From: Pelagibacteraceae bacterium AG-390-C22
Lineage (GTDB): Bacteria; Pseudomonadota; Alphaproteobacteria; Pelagibacterales; Pelagibacteraceae
Direction of reading: 5' to 3'
Assembly (NCBI GenBank): GCA_003278125.1
Contig: QCGX01000006.1
Coordinates: forward strand, 1-64,000
DNA: 64,000 nt
Positions 48,775 through 59,337 of this stretch are shown one piece after another. The notes beneath the pieces were generated by a model. That model saw only the letters and a list, made by a program, of their open reading frames with translations, searched no databases and was not told where the DNA came from. Both the position numbers and the translations under genes were made by a program. Each line of letters starts with the position of its first letter. Position 1 is the stretch's first letter.

Positions 48775-49108
48775 ATTTTCTTAACTTATCACCTTTCTTA
48801 ATCTTTGTTGGTTTATAGCTATCTTTGGTTCCAGTTTTGTTTTCAGAGTGATTTTTTTGCCAGTTATATTTTTTTTCATTATTATTAGGAATCTTGTCGA
48901 TTGTATGATGCATCCACATAAACCAATCAGAGGTAATTTTCGTTGCTTCTATTTTGTTGGAATATATCACCCAACGTTCATTCTGTTTACTTTTATAGTA
49001 CTTGTTGCCAAATTCATCTCTACCTACATATTTTCCAAAAAATAAAGTTTTCAAAAAAGTTCCAAGCGTCTGTCTGTTCCACCAAGTAAAAAATATTTTT
49101 AAATTCAT
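48758..49108 (-). CDS. NDUFA12/B17.2-family complex I accessory protein
   Basis: GKYVGRDEFGNKYYKSKQNERWVIYSNKIEATKITSDWFMWMHHTIDKIP. Start at MNLKIFF. Confidence 0.9.
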   Translation of the reverse strand: MNLKIFFTWWNRQTLGTFLKTLFFGKYVGRDEFGNKYYKSKQNERWVIYSNKIEATKITSDWFMWMHHTIDKIPNNNEKKYNWQKNHSENKTGTKDSYKPTKIKKGDKLRKYETWK

Positions 49109-49215
49109 TTTTTTGATTTTTATAAATCCACACAATTAATAAGTGTATAATTATATATATCAGACACTCGTTATATTTGCTATATATCTTTAATAAACAG
49201 AATCCTTTTTATAAA

Positions 49216-50037
49216 ATGAAAAAATTTATAGTTGAAACTTATTATACGTGTACCTTTAAAACAGTTCACACTCTAGATAATCTTAATGATCAAGAATTAG
49301 CAAGAATTGACTCCAGAAATGATGGAGAAGTTGAAGTTATTGATGTCAAATTAAATAATCGTAAAACAAAAAAGATTGGCGAAAACAAAAAATCCTCAGA
49401 AAAAATCAAAAAAACAGATAGTCTATTATCTTCATCAGTTACAAAACAAGTTACCAATACTAAAAGTCAAAATATTGTTAATGATATTAATTCTATTAAA
49501 GTAAAAAATAATGCAAGATTTAAAATGCCTGACCGTAGAAAAGGTTATATTCAGAAAGCACAAATAGGAGATCACAAAGTTTATTTACACACTGGGGAAT
49601 ATGATGATGGTAAAATAGGTGAAATTTTTATTGATACAAACAAAGAAGGTGAGTTGGTTAAAGCCATGATGAATAATTTTGCAATAGCAATTTCTCTTGG
49701 TTTACAATACGGCGTTCCACTTGATGAATACGTTGATGCATTTATTGACACCAAGTTTGAACCATCTGGAAATGTAATTGGCAATGATAGGATTTTAAGT
49801 GCTTCTTCCATTTTAGATTATGTTTTCAGAGAACTTGCGATATCGTATTTAGGGAAGGAAGAATTAGCTCACACTCCTTCTATAGCAAGCACTAAAGATA
49901 TAAATACTGATAGTGCAGATGATAAATTTCTAAAAATTGTTAAAAATATAACTTCTAAAGGTTTTGTAAGAAGTAATTACGAGGAAAAATTAGTCGATCT
50001 TTCTGATGTAAGAATTAATCTGAAATCCAAAAATTAA
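49216..50037 (+). CDS. Stand-alone protein resembling the C-terminal (TSCPD) part of B12-dependent ribonucleotide reductase NrdJ
   Basis: [113 protein letters not shown] resembles alphaproteobacterial NrdJ C-termini; catalytic barrel absent. Start at MKKFIVE. Confidence 0.8.
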   Translation: MKKFIVETYYTCTFKTVHTLDNLNDQELARIDSRNDGEVEVIDVKLNNRKTKKIGENKKSSEKIKKTDSLLSSSVTKQVTNTKSQNIVNDINSIKVKNNARFKMPDRRKGYIQKAQIGDHKVYLHTGEYDDGKIGEIFIDTNKEGELVKAMMNNFAIAISLGLQYGVPLDEYVDAFIDTKFEPSGNVIGNDRILSASSILDYVFRELAISYLGKEELAHTPSIASTKDINTDSADDKFLKIVKNITSKGFVRSNYEEKLVDLSDVRINLKSKN

Positions 50038-51821
50038 TTTTTTTTAATATCGATCTTTATTCCAAGTTCTTTTAATTGTTTAGCGTCGACCTCTGAAGGG
50101 GCTTTCATCATTAAATCTTGAGCATTTTGGTTCATAGGAAATAAAGTTACTTCTCTTATATTTTTTTCATTTGCAAGTAACATTACTATCCTGTCTACGC
50201 CTGGTGCTATTCCCCCATGAGGTGGTGCTCCATAGCTTAAAGCATTTAACATCCCGCTAAATTTTTCTTCAACTTTTTTTTTGTCATACCCTGCTATTGA
50301 AAAAAGTTTATACATTAATTCTGGTATATGATTTCTTATAGCACCAGAAGATAGTTCAACTCCATTACAAACAATATCGTATTGAAATGCTTTTATTTCT
50401 AAAGGATTGTTAAAGTTTAACTTATGTGCTTCCCCTTGTGGCATTGAGAATGGATTGTGGCTAAATTTAATTTTTTTAGTCTGGTCGTCTAACTCATACA
50501 TTGGATAGTCAACTATCCAACAAAATGCAAATTGTTTTTCATCAATTAAATCTAAATCTTTTGCTATTTTATCTCTAGAAATTGATAAAATTTTTTCAAC
50601 TTCTTTAATTTTACCACAAGCCAAAAATATACTGTCTCCTATCTCTGCTTTACAAATCTTCATTATTTCTTTTAAAGAATCTTCACTAAAAAATTTACCT
50701 ACAGGGCCTTTACCTGAAATTTTTTCGTTTTTTTCAATTGTAAAATAAGCTAAACCAGAAGCTCCTTGTTCCTTTGCCCAATTATCGATATTATCAAAAA
50801 AACTTCTTGGTTTATCTTTTGTATTTTTAGTGACAATACATCTTGCTTTACCCCCTGATTTTACTAATTTCTTAAAAATATCAAATTTTACATCATCTCT
50901 AGTAAAAATATTTGTAATATCATTTATCAATAAAGGGTTCCTTAAATCGGGTTTGTCAGTGCCATATCTTGTCATTGCCTCTTGGTATGGAATTTTTGGA
51001 AATTTATCATTCATTATTTTTTTTGATGAAAAATTTTTAAATAAATTTATCATTAAAGTTTCTACTACTTTAAAAACATCTTCTTGTTCAACAAAAGACA
51101 TTTCAATATCAAGTTGATAAAACTCACCTGGACTTCTATCAGCTCTTGCATCTTCATCTCTAAAACATGGTGCAATTTGAAAATATTTATCAAATCCTGA
51201 AATCATAATTAGCTGCTTAAATTGTTGAGGTGCTTGGGGTAAAGCATAAAATTTACCTGGATTTAATCTGCTAGGTACTAAAAAATCTCTAGCACCTTCG
51301 GGGCTCGACGAGGTTAAAATTGGAGTTTGATATTCAAGAAAACCTAATTTTAACATTTCTGTCCTGATAAAAGATATCACTTTTGATCTTAATATAATAT
51401 TTTTATGCATTTCTTCTCTCCGCAAATCTAAAAACCTATATTTTAATCTAATATCTTCTGGATAATCTTGTTCACCAAAAACTGGCATAGGTAAGTCTTT
51501 TGACTCTGATAAAATTTTAATTGATTGAATATTAATCTCGATTTTACCTGTCGATAATTCTAAATTTTCTGTGCCCTTTTCTCTTTTAATAACTTTTCCT
51601 GTAACGGTTAAAACAGACTCAGGTCTAAGTTTTTCTAGTTCTGAAAAAAATTTACTATTATTTTCTATAACGCATTGAGTTAATCCAAAATGATCTCTTA
51701 AATCTATAAATAGTAAATTTCCATGGTCTCTTTTTCTGTGTAGCCAGCCCGATATAGAAACTGTTTTTCCAGAATCTTTTTCTGTTAACTCAGAACAATT
51801 ATGAGATCTATATTTATTCAT
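50034..51821 (-). CDS. aspS: Aspartyl-tRNA synthetase (bacterial type)
   Basis: [72 protein letters not shown]. Confidence 0.97.
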   Translation of the reverse strand: MNKYRSHNCSELTEKDSGKTVSISGWLHRKRDHGNLLFIDLRDHFGLTQCVIENNSKFFSELEKLRPESVLTVTGKVIKREKGTENLELSTGKIEINIQSIKILSESKDLPMPVFGEQDYPEDIRLKYRFLDLRREEMHKNIILRSKVISFIRTEMLKLGFLEYQTPILTSSSPEGARDFLVPSRLNPGKFYALPQAPQQFKQLIMISGFDKYFQIAPCFRDEDARADRSPGEFYQLDIEMSFVEQEDVFKVVETLMINLFKNFSSKKIMNDKFPKIPYQEAMTRYGTDKPDLRNPLLINDITNIFTRDDVKFDIFKKLVKSGGKARCIVTKNTKDKPRSFFDNIDNWAKEQGASGLAYFTIEKNEKISGKGPVGKFFSEDSLKEIMKICKAEIGDSIFLACGKIKEVEKILSISRDKIAKDLDLIDEKQFAFCWIVDYPMYELDDQTKKIKFSHNPFSMPQGEAHKLNFNNPLEIKAFQYDIVCNGVELSSGAIRNHIPELMYKLFSIAGYDKKKVEEKFSGMLNALSYGAPPHGGIAPGVDRIVMLLANEKNIREVTLFPMNQNAQDLMMKAPSEVDAKQLKELGIKIDIKKN

Positions 51822-52494
51822 TATTTAATACTTTTTTTATTAAATTAATATTTATCGATTTTCCAGAAGATAAAGACAAATCATCGATTTCTTTTATAAA
51901 TTTAAATACTTTTTCATAAGAACGTTCTATATTCTTTATAATATACTCTGATATTTTGGGGGTTATTTCTATTTGCTTATCAGAGAAAGATTTGGAAATT
52001 ATTACTCTAAGCAAGTCATCAGTCGGTAATTCAATTCCTAAATTTATAAAACTTTCAGTTCTAGATCTTAAATCTTTTAAATCAAATTTTATATTTCCTA
52101 AAGGCAAAATAGAGTTTACAAGCAAATAACTGTCTGATTGTTTTGATTGATTTAATAATGAATAAAAAATTTTTTCATCAATATTCTTTTCATAGTTATC
52201 TATTATTAAACAATCTAATTTTTCAAATTTTGATATTGTTTCATTGCCTACTTTTTTTGCATCCATTATATGAATGAGATTAATTTTTTTTTTCAAAATA
52301 TTAGATAAATGTGTCTTACCACAACCTTTTGGGCCAAAAATATTTACCCATTTACCTGGCCAATTCGGCCAGCTTTCAATTAGCCTATAAGCTGAAAAAT
52401 TATTGCTAGAAACATAATAATCTTGTTCGTAATATTTTGTTTTAAAGGGAAATTTAAATACTAATTGACTCATCAAATTATAGTTAGTTGCCAC
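51814..52494 (-). CDS. DnaA-related Hda-like ATPase
   Basis: [66 protein letters not shown]. Confidence 0.85.
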   Translation of the reverse strand: MATNYNLMSQLVFKFPFKTKYYEQDYYVSSNNFSAYRLIESWPNWPGKWVNIFGPKGCGKTHLSNILKKKINLIHIMDAKKVGNETISKFEKLDCLIIDNYEKNIDEKIFYSLLNQSKQSDSYLLVNSILPLGNIKFDLKDLRSRTESFINLGIELPTDDLLRVIISKSFSDKQIEITPKISEYIIKNIERSYEKVFKFIKEIDDLSLSSGKSININLIKKVLNNE

Positions 52495-53516
52495 TGTCCT
52501 GCTATCATTTTTAAATTAATATTTTGATCTTTTAACTTATTTATAATTTTATTAATTTTACCAAGGTATTTTATTTTTACCAAAACGTAATCTTTGTTTA
52601 ACTTTTGAACATAAAAATTATCAATCAAATCTATCTTATTTAATCTATTACTAAACTCAACTAAGTTACTTTTTTTATTCAATTTAATTTCAACATTCAA
52701 AAAAGAAGGAGTTCTTACATCAATTAAATTTTGTGATTTAATCAAATCTCTTATTATACCATTAATTTCAAAAATAATTTCTCTATAAAACTCTTTCTTA
52801 TTCAAATTATTTTTGTTTTTGATAGATAAATTTTTATTTATTTTTTTACCTTCAATCCGTGTATTTAAAAAAACTTCAGCAGTATCTTTCTTTATTTCGA
52901 TATTGGCAAATACTATATTATCTGTTTCGTGCTCTTTAAAAAAATCAGAAACTTCTATTTTATAAATATTGTCTTTATTTAAATTAATCCTTTGAATATT
53001 TTCAATATTTTCTGTGGTTAGAATATATTGAATTAAATTATCAGATTTTTCTTCATTCCAATTTTCATAAAAATAATTTTGTGTATAAATAAAATATTGT
53101 TCTTCTTTTTTTAATAAAGGAAATAATATTACTTCTGTATTAATTATATCTGAGTAAAGAATATTTTTACCATAGAAAAAGTCATGCATTTTATCTTTAT
53201 CAAAAAAAACATTAACCTTTGCATTATTATTTTCTTTGTTCTCATCCTCGCTGATAATTTGGTAGTATGAAATTAATTTTTTAATTTGTTCTAAATTAGT
53301 CTTAGAAATTCTTTTATAATCCTCTTCTAATAAAAGCCTGTTAATCAACTCATCAAATGCTTTTTTAAAAGCATAGCTAATTAATTTTTCTTTATTTTTA
53401 GAAGTTTCTTTGCTTATCTCAATATTATTAACATTAAATATGTTGTTATCTGATAAAACTGTTTCAGTTTTAAATAAAATAATTAATATGCTGCATATAA
53501 ATATTAAATTTTTCAT
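52473..53516 (-). CDS. DUF2066-like periplasmic protein
   Basis: Signal peptide, SKNKEKLISYAFKKAFDELINRLL..., position between hda and purM as known for DUF2066 proteins. Confidence 0.6.
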   Translation of the reverse strand: MKNLIFICSILIILFKTETVLSDNNIFNVNNIEISKETSKNKEKLISYAFKKAFDELINRLLLEEDYKRISKTNLEQIKKLISYYQIISEDENKENNNAKVNVFFDKDKMHDFFYGKNILYSDIINTEVILFPLLKKEEQYFIYTQNYFYENWNEEKSDNLIQYILTTENIENIQRINLNKDNIYKIEVSDFFKEHETDNIVFANIEIKKDTAEVFLNTRIEGKKINKNLSIKNKNNLNKKEFYREIIFEINGIIRDLIKSQNLIDVRTPSFLNVEIKLNKKSNLVEFSNRLNKIDLIDNFYVQKLNKDYVLVKIKYLGKINKIINKLKDQNINLKMIAGQWQLTII

Positions 53517-53541
53517 AGTTAGCTAATTATCATTTTTATTA

Positions 53542-54570
53542 ATGAAAAAAATACAAAATAGTTATAAAAAAAGTGGTGTTAATATTTCTATAGCTAATAA
53601 ATTCGTTAATCACATTGCAAAAATATCCAAAAAAAATGTCAAAAAAACGGATAAGTCATTTAATGCAGATAATATAGGTGCTTTTGGATCTGCTTTTGAC
53701 ATAAGTAATATTAAGATTAAAGATCCTGTTGTCGTTTCTTGCACAGATGGTGTGGGCACTAAAATTGTTTTAGCTAATAAATTTAAAAAATTTGATACGA
53801 TTGGAATAGATTTAGTCGCAATGTGTGTTAATGACTTGATTGTCCAAGGTGCAAAACCTTTATTTTTTTTAGATTACATAGCTGTAGGAAAACTAAATTT
53901 AGATAGAACAAAAAGTATTTTAAAAGGAATTCTTAAGGGCTGTGAGGTTTCAAACTGTAAACTAATCGGTGGCGAAACTGCGGAAATGCCAGGAATTTAT
54001 TCTGAGGATAAATTTGATTTGGCGGGTTTTAGCGTAGGTATTGTTTCTAAAAGAAAAATTTTAAATAAAAAAAATGTAAGGAAAAACAATTTAATTTTAG
54101 CCATTCCCTCTAGTGGTATTCATTCAAATGGTTATTCCTTGGTAAGATCAATTTTAAAGAAAAACAAGATTACAAAAAAATTAAAGAAAGAGTTATTAAG
54201 ACCAACAAAAATTTATACAAAAGAAATATTAAAATTAGTAAGTAAAAATTTAATCAATTCAGCAGCACATATCACGGGAGGTGGGTTAATTGAAAATATA
54301 ACAAGATCAATTCCAAATAATTTATCTATTAATATAGATCTTTCAAAAATTAAAACAAAAAAGATATTCAAATGGTTGAAATCAAAAAATATATCAAATT
54401 ACGAAATGTTAAGAACTTTTAATTGTGGTGTTGGTTTTTGTATAATAATAGATAAAAAAAATATAAAAAAAATTAAAAAATATTTTTCTAAAGACTATAT
54501 GCCTTACGAAATTGGTTACGTTTCTTCTAAGGGAAAAAAATTAAATTTATATAACTCTATTAAATGGTAA
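53542..54570 (+). CDS. purM: Phosphoribosylformylglycinamidine cyclo-ligase
   Basis: YKKSGVNISIANKFV, SCTDGVGTKIVLA, GGETAEMPGIY, HITGGGLIENI. Confidence 0.97.
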   Translation: MKKIQNSYKKSGVNISIANKFVNHIAKISKKNVKKTDKSFNADNIGAFGSAFDISNIKIKDPVVVSCTDGVGTKIVLANKFKKFDTIGIDLVAMCVNDLIVQGAKPLFFLDYIAVGKLNLDRTKSILKGILKGCEVSNCKLIGGETAEMPGIYSEDKFDLAGFSVGIVSKRKILNKKNVRKNNLILAIPSSGIHSNGYSLVRSILKKNKITKKLKKELLRPTKIYTKEILKLVSKNLINSAAHITGGGLIENITRSIPNNLSINIDLSKIKTKKIFKWLKSKNISNYEMLRTFNCGVGFCIIIDKKNIKKIKKYFSKDYMPYEIGYVSSKGKKLNLYNSIKW

Positions 54571-55127
54571 AAAAAAATGCATGTATTTTTATTTCAGGTT
54601 ATGGATCAAATTTAAAAGCTTTGATACATAATACAAGGGATCATAATTTTCCTATTAATATAAGTCTTGTAGTCAGCAATAACTCAAAAGCAAAAGGAAT
54701 TTTGCATGCAAAAAAAAATTCAATTCCTTATTTAATTATAAATACTAAAAAAAGAAATTTTGAAAATGTTATTTTAGCTGAAATCAAGAAGTATAAAATA
54801 TCTCTAATTTGTTTAGCAGGATATATGAAAATTATTTCAAAAAAATTTATAAAAAATTCTGGAAAAAAAATAATTAACATACATCCATCTTTACTTCCTA
54901 AATTTAAAGGACTTAATACTTTCGAAAGAGTATTAAAAAATAATGAAAAAAAAACAGGATGCACAGTTCACTTTATTAATGATAAATTAGATAGTGGAAA
55001 AACAATTGTTCAGAAAAGTTTTTTTATTAATAAAGGTGATAATGTAAAAGTTTTGAAAGAAAAAACTCAAAAACTAGAACATAAAGCATTTTCTGAGGCT
55101 ATTATTAGAATTTACAGATATAACTAG
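54564..55127 (+). CDS. purN: Phosphoribosylglycinamide formyltransferase
   Basis: FISGYGSNLKALI, CLAGYMKIIS, NIHPSLLPKFKGL. Confidence 0.96.
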   Translation: MVKKNACIFISGYGSNLKALIHNTRDHNFPINISLVVSNNSKAKGILHAKKNSIPYLIINTKKRNFENVILAEIKKYKISLICLAGYMKIISKKFIKNSGKKIINIHPSLLPKFKGLNTFERVLKNNEKKTGCTVHFINDKLDSGKTIVQKSFFINKGDNVKVLKEKTQKLEHKAFSEAIIRIYRYN

Positions 55128-55534
55128 TTTTTAAAAAAAAAACTAATTTCTTTTTTTGCATTATCTACTGAGTCAGATCCATGAACAGAATTTTTGTCAA
55201 TTGATATACCATAGAGTTTTCTAATCGTGTTATCTTCTGCTTTTTTTGGATCAGTTGCTCCCATCAATTTTCTGTTAGATAACACAGCGTTTTCACCCTC
55301 TAAAATCATAGCTACTATTGGTCCAGATGATAAATATGTGCACAAATCATCATAAAAGGGCTTAGATTGATGTACTTTATAAAATTCAGCGGCTTCTTCT
55401 TTTGTTAAATGAATTTTTTTATCTTCCTTAATATTTAAATTATTTTTTGTAAAAATATTTTTGATTTCATCTATTAGATTTCTTTCTACAGCATCAGGTT
55501 TAATTATTGAAAGAGTTTGCTCTATATTACTCAT
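55124..55534 (-). CDS. ndk: Nucleoside diphosphate kinase
   Basis: QTLSIIKPDAVERN, RKLMGATDPKKAEDNTIRKLYG, NSVHGSDS. Confidence 0.97.
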   Translation of the reverse strand: MSNIEQTLSIIKPDAVERNLIDEIKNIFTKNNLNIKEDKKIHLTKEEAAEFYKVHQSKPFYDDLCTYLSSGPIVAMILEGENAVLSNRKLMGATDPKKAEDNTIRKLYGISIDKNSVHGSDSVDNAKKEISFFFKN

Positions 55535-56984
55535 AATTTTCTTCTATTAATTGGTTCAATAGTCTCACCCCAAATCCAGTTGCACCCCCTGAATTTAAAG
55601 CACCTCCATATTTTGAAAAAGCCATTCCAGCTATATCTAAGTGAGCCCAAGGAGTTTTATTTAAAATAAACCTTTGTAAGAATTGAGCTGCAGTTGTTGA
55701 TCCAGCTCCACCAACATAATTTATATTTTGCATATCTGCATTTTTAGAGTTCATAAGCTTATCATAATTTTTATGTAAAGGCATTCTCCACAATTTTTCC
55801 TCAACTTTTTCTCCTGCATTTAAAATTTGTTTAGATAGTTTGTCATCGTTAGAAAAAAGTCCGGCATATTCTGATCCTAAAGAAACTATGATAGCGCCCG
55901 TTAGGGTTGCTAAATCAACTATAAATTTTGGCTTAAATTTTTTTTCAGTAAAAGTTAATGCATCTGCTAAAACCAATCGACCTTCTGCATCTGTGTTTAA
56001 CACTTCAATAGTTTTACCACTATAAGATTTAACAATATCTCCAGGTCTTTGAGCAACTCCACTTACCATGTTCTCCACAAGCCCTACAACTCCGACGGCA
56101 TTAATTTTTGCTTTTCTTAACGCTAAACTCTTCATTAAACCGACTACTGCAGCAGAGCCTGCCATATCATAGGTCATGTCTTCCATAAATCTTGCTGGTT
56201 TTAATGAGTAACCACCAGTATCAAAAGTAACTCCCTTTCCAACAAAGGCTAATGGTTTAGAATTATTTTTTGCCCCGTTCCATTCCATTGTTACAAGATA
56301 TGAACCTCTAATACTGCCCATACCTACTCCGAGCAAGGCATTCATACCAAGTTTTTTTAATTTTTTTTCATCGTATATATTTACTTTTAAACCGTCTTTT
56401 CTAAGAGAGTTTAATCTTTTAGCATATTCATCTGGATGCAGAATATTTCCTGGCTCAGAAACTAAATCTCTTGCGTAAAACGTTCCTTCTTCCAAGGCTT
56501 TGAATTTTAATTGATTTTGAGCTGAAGGTTTATTTTTACTTCCTAAAACATTTATAGAAATAATTCTTGTTTCTTTTTTCGTTTTATATTTTTTGAATTC
56601 ATAAGATTTTAATTTAAGTCCATGAAGAAAATGGCCTATAAGGTTTTCATGTTTGCCTACTACACTATCTGAGTTTATAAAATACTCACTGTTCTTCCCA
56701 TAGTTTACACGTCCGTAGAATTCGGCACCTAAATTTTCTATATCAAAGGTTTTAAAATCTTTTTTGATTGAAATTAAAACTATCTTTTTTTTTGAATTGA
56801 CCTCAAAAACAAACATATTTTTTTTCAAATCGCTAGTTTTTAGCAAATCTTTTATGTAAGAAAACTCTGAGCTAGAAAGGTATTTTTTCAAACCATTAAT
56901 ATTAAATTTTTCATCAGCAAATAGGACATTATTAGCTGAAGATTTGCCGATGTTTTTGTTTGAAAAGTTAATTTTTATAGACAT
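55527..56984 (-). CDS. pepA: Leucyl aminopeptidase
   Basis: GKGVTFDTGGYSLKPA, NTDAEGRLVLADAL. Confidence 0.96.
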   Translation of the reverse strand: MSIKINFSNKNIGKSSANNVLFADEKFNINGLKKYLSSSEFSYIKDLLKTSDLKKNMFVFEVNSKKKIVLISIKKDFKTFDIENLGAEFYGRVNYGKNSEYFINSDSVVGKHENLIGHFLHGLKLKSYEFKKYKTKKETRIISINVLGSKNKPSAQNQLKFKALEEGTFYARDLVSEPGNILHPDEYAKRLNSLRKDGLKVNIYDEKKLKKLGMNALLGVGMGSIRGSYLVTMEWNGAKNNSKPLAFVGKGVTFDTGGYSLKPARFMEDMTYDMAGSAAVVGLMKSLALRKAKINAVGVVGLVENMVSGVAQRPGDIVKSYSGKTIEVLNTDAEGRLVLADALTFTEKKFKPKFIVDLATLTGAIIVSLGSEYAGLFSNDDKLSKQILNAGEKVEEKLWRMPLHKNYDKLMNSKNADMQNINYVGGAGSTTAAQFLQRFILNKTPWAHLDIAGMAFSKYGGALNSGGATGFGVRLLNQLIEENYE

Positions 56985-57116
56985 AAGTTTTAAATAAATA
57001 AAGTTGAGAGGTATATATGTTCAAATATATCATATTTCAATGGAAAATTCATTATAGTGTACTATCATAGGTTGAGTTTTGGTTAAAGTTACATTATTTT
57101 AACATATCAAATTACA

Positions 57117-58256
57117 ATGCTACAAAACAAAATTTATCAAAATTTTATTAAAGAGATACTAAAAACATTTTTTGTTATACTTTTAGGGCTCACCCTAATT
57201 GCCTGGACAGTAAGAGCAGTTAATTTTTTAGATCTTATTGTTGAAAGTGGCTATTCTATCTCCAATTATTTTCAATACTCATTTTTAAATTTATTTGGTA
57301 TTTTGACAAAATTTATACCTCTAGCTTTCTTGTTATCTTTAATAATTTTTATAGTAAAGCAAATTCAAGAAAAAGAATTTATAATATTATGGACCTCTGG
57401 AGTAAAAAAAATAAAAGTAGTAAATCTTTTTTTTCTAGTCTCATGTTTTGTTTTAATATTATATATTTTTTTTTCAACTTTGATAACTCCTTTAGCTTTA
57501 AACAAATCTCGCTCAATAATTAGTCAAAATAATTATAATTCATTTTTGCCTACTATAAGAATTCAGCAATTTAGCGATTCCTTTGAAGGTTTTACATTTA
57601 TAGTAGAAAAAAAGATCAAAAATAATATAGAAAAAGTTTTTATTCATGATAATTCCAATACATTAAAAAATTTAACATCAGAACAAGATGAAAATTCTTC
57701 AACTACAATCGTTGCTGAAAATGGTGTAGTTGAAGAAAAAAAAATGATTTTATTTAATGGCCAAATTATTTCATCGAGAAGAAATAATAGTAAAAATGAA
57801 ATCATTAAATTTGAACAATTGAACATAGATTTAAAGAATCTTCAAACTGGAACGATTAAACAACCAAAATTACAAGAGACTTCTACCCTTAAATTATTTC
57901 AGTGTATTAATGACTCAGTAAATAAAAGTGAAATTAACTGTAAGGAAAATGCAAAAAAAGAAATTGTTACAGTATTAAATAGAAGAATTGTACTTCCTTT
58001 ATATATTCCGATTATAGCTCTTTTATGCTCTTTTTTATTAATTAAAACTAAGACACAGAGAAGTCTTTTTTTAAACAAATATAGTATATTTGTTTTAAGT
58101 TTTTTAATATTGCTTTATGCGGAACTAATCATTAGGTACACAGGTATATCAAAAACTATTGGTGTTTTGTTTACTATCTCTCCAATAATTCTGATTCCAA
58201 TAATATATTTATTATTAACTTTTAAACTATCAAGAGAGTCTATCTATAATGAATAA
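57117..58256 (+). CDS. lptF: LPS export permease LptF
   Basis: YjgP/YjgQ topology; first of an LptF-LptG-LptD series. Confidence 0.9.
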   Translation: MLQNKIYQNFIKEILKTFFVILLGLTLIAWTVRAVNFLDLIVESGYSISNYFQYSFLNLFGILTKFIPLAFLLSLIIFIVKQIQEKEFIILWTSGVKKIKVVNLFFLVSCFVLILYIFFSTLITPLALNKSRSIISQNNYNSFLPTIRIQQFSDSFEGFTFIVEKKIKNNIEKVFIHDNSNTLKNLTSEQDENSSTTIVAENGVVEEKKMILFNGQIISSRRNNSKNEIIKFEQLNIDLKNLQTGTIKQPKLQETSTLKLFQCINDSVNKSEINCKENAKKEIVTVLNRRIVLPLYIPIIALLCSFLLIKTKTQRSLFLNKYSIFVLSFLILLYAELIIRYTGISKTIGVLFTISPIILIPIIYLLLTFKLSRESIYNE

Positions 58257-59337
58257 AGTTTTATTTAATTATTTATTTACTGGCTACCTAAAAAAAATTT
58301 TAGTAGTAATCTTTTTAGCTTATTGTTTTGGGATAATATTAAATTTATTTGAAGAAATAGAATTTTTTAAAAATCTAGACTCTTCAATTTTAATACCTTT
58401 ATCCCTTACAGCATTATATGTCCCTAATATAATTATTAAATTACTTCCTTTTATAATCTTTATTTCGAGCATGTGGTTTTTATTAGATCTAAGAAATTCT
58501 ACAGACCTTCTAACTATGAAAGTTTTTGGATATTCAAATTTTAAAATTTTTTTTATAATAGCTTTAATGTCTTTTATATTTGGTTGGATAATATTATTCG
58601 CTTTTAACCCAATAACTTCAACTATGATGAAGTATTACGAGCAAACAAAATCTAAATTTTCCCGAGATATAGATCACTTAGTCTCAATTAACAAAAATGG
58701 TTTATGGATTAAAGAAAATATCAATGGTGGGTACAGAATAATTTCTGCAGATGAAGCGAGGAATAATATTATTAAAAACGTATTAATTTTTAATTTAGAT
58801 GAAAATAATGTTCTAACTAGTAAAATTTACTCAAAAAAAGCAGATATATCAGAAAATAGATGGGGTTTAACTGATGTAGTTATCAATAAATTTGAAAATG
58901 GAATAAATGTCGAAAATTATTTAAATGAATATTCAATATTATCAAAATATAATTATGATAAAATTACAAGTTTATTTAAAAATTTCGATACAATGTCTTT
59001 CTTAGAATTATTATTGAATTATGATGACCTTCTTAGACAAGGCTATAACAAAATATATCTAGATCAAAATCTAAATTCTATGCTATCTATGCCTTTTTTC
59101 TTATTTATCATGACCTCTCTGGCTTCAATATTAACCATGAATACTCTTAAAAAATCAAATAATTTTGCAATTATAATTGCAGGTCTTGTTGCTTGTGTAG
59201 CTATTTATTACTTTAAAGATTTATCCTTAGCACTAGGTCAAACTAACAGAATATCTTTATCATTAGCAGTTTGGATACCAGTAGTTACTCTAGGATTATT
59301 TAGTTCAATCGGAGTTTTACAAATAAATGAAAAATAG
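58249..59337 (+). CDS. lptG: LPS export permease LptG
   Basis: YjgP/YjgQ family topology; SMLSMPFFLFIMTSLASILTM; overlaps lptF. Confidence 0.9.
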   Translation: MNKVLFNYLFTGYLKKILVVIFLAYCFGIILNLFEEIEFFKNLDSSILIPLSLTALYVPNIIIKLLPFIIFISSMWFLLDLRNSTDLLTMKVFGYSNFKIFFIIALMSFIFGWIILFAFNPITSTMMKYYEQTKSKFSRDIDHLVSINKNGLWIKENINGGYRIISADEARNNIIKNVLIFNLDENNVLTSKIYSKKADISENRWGLTDVVINKFENGINVENYLNEYSILSKYNYDKITSLFKNFDTMSFLELLLNYDDLLRQGYNKIYLDQNLNSMLSMPFFLFIMTSLASILTMNTLKKSNNFAIIIAGLVACVAIYYFKDLSLALGQTNRISLSLAVWIPVVTLGLFSSIGVLQINEK

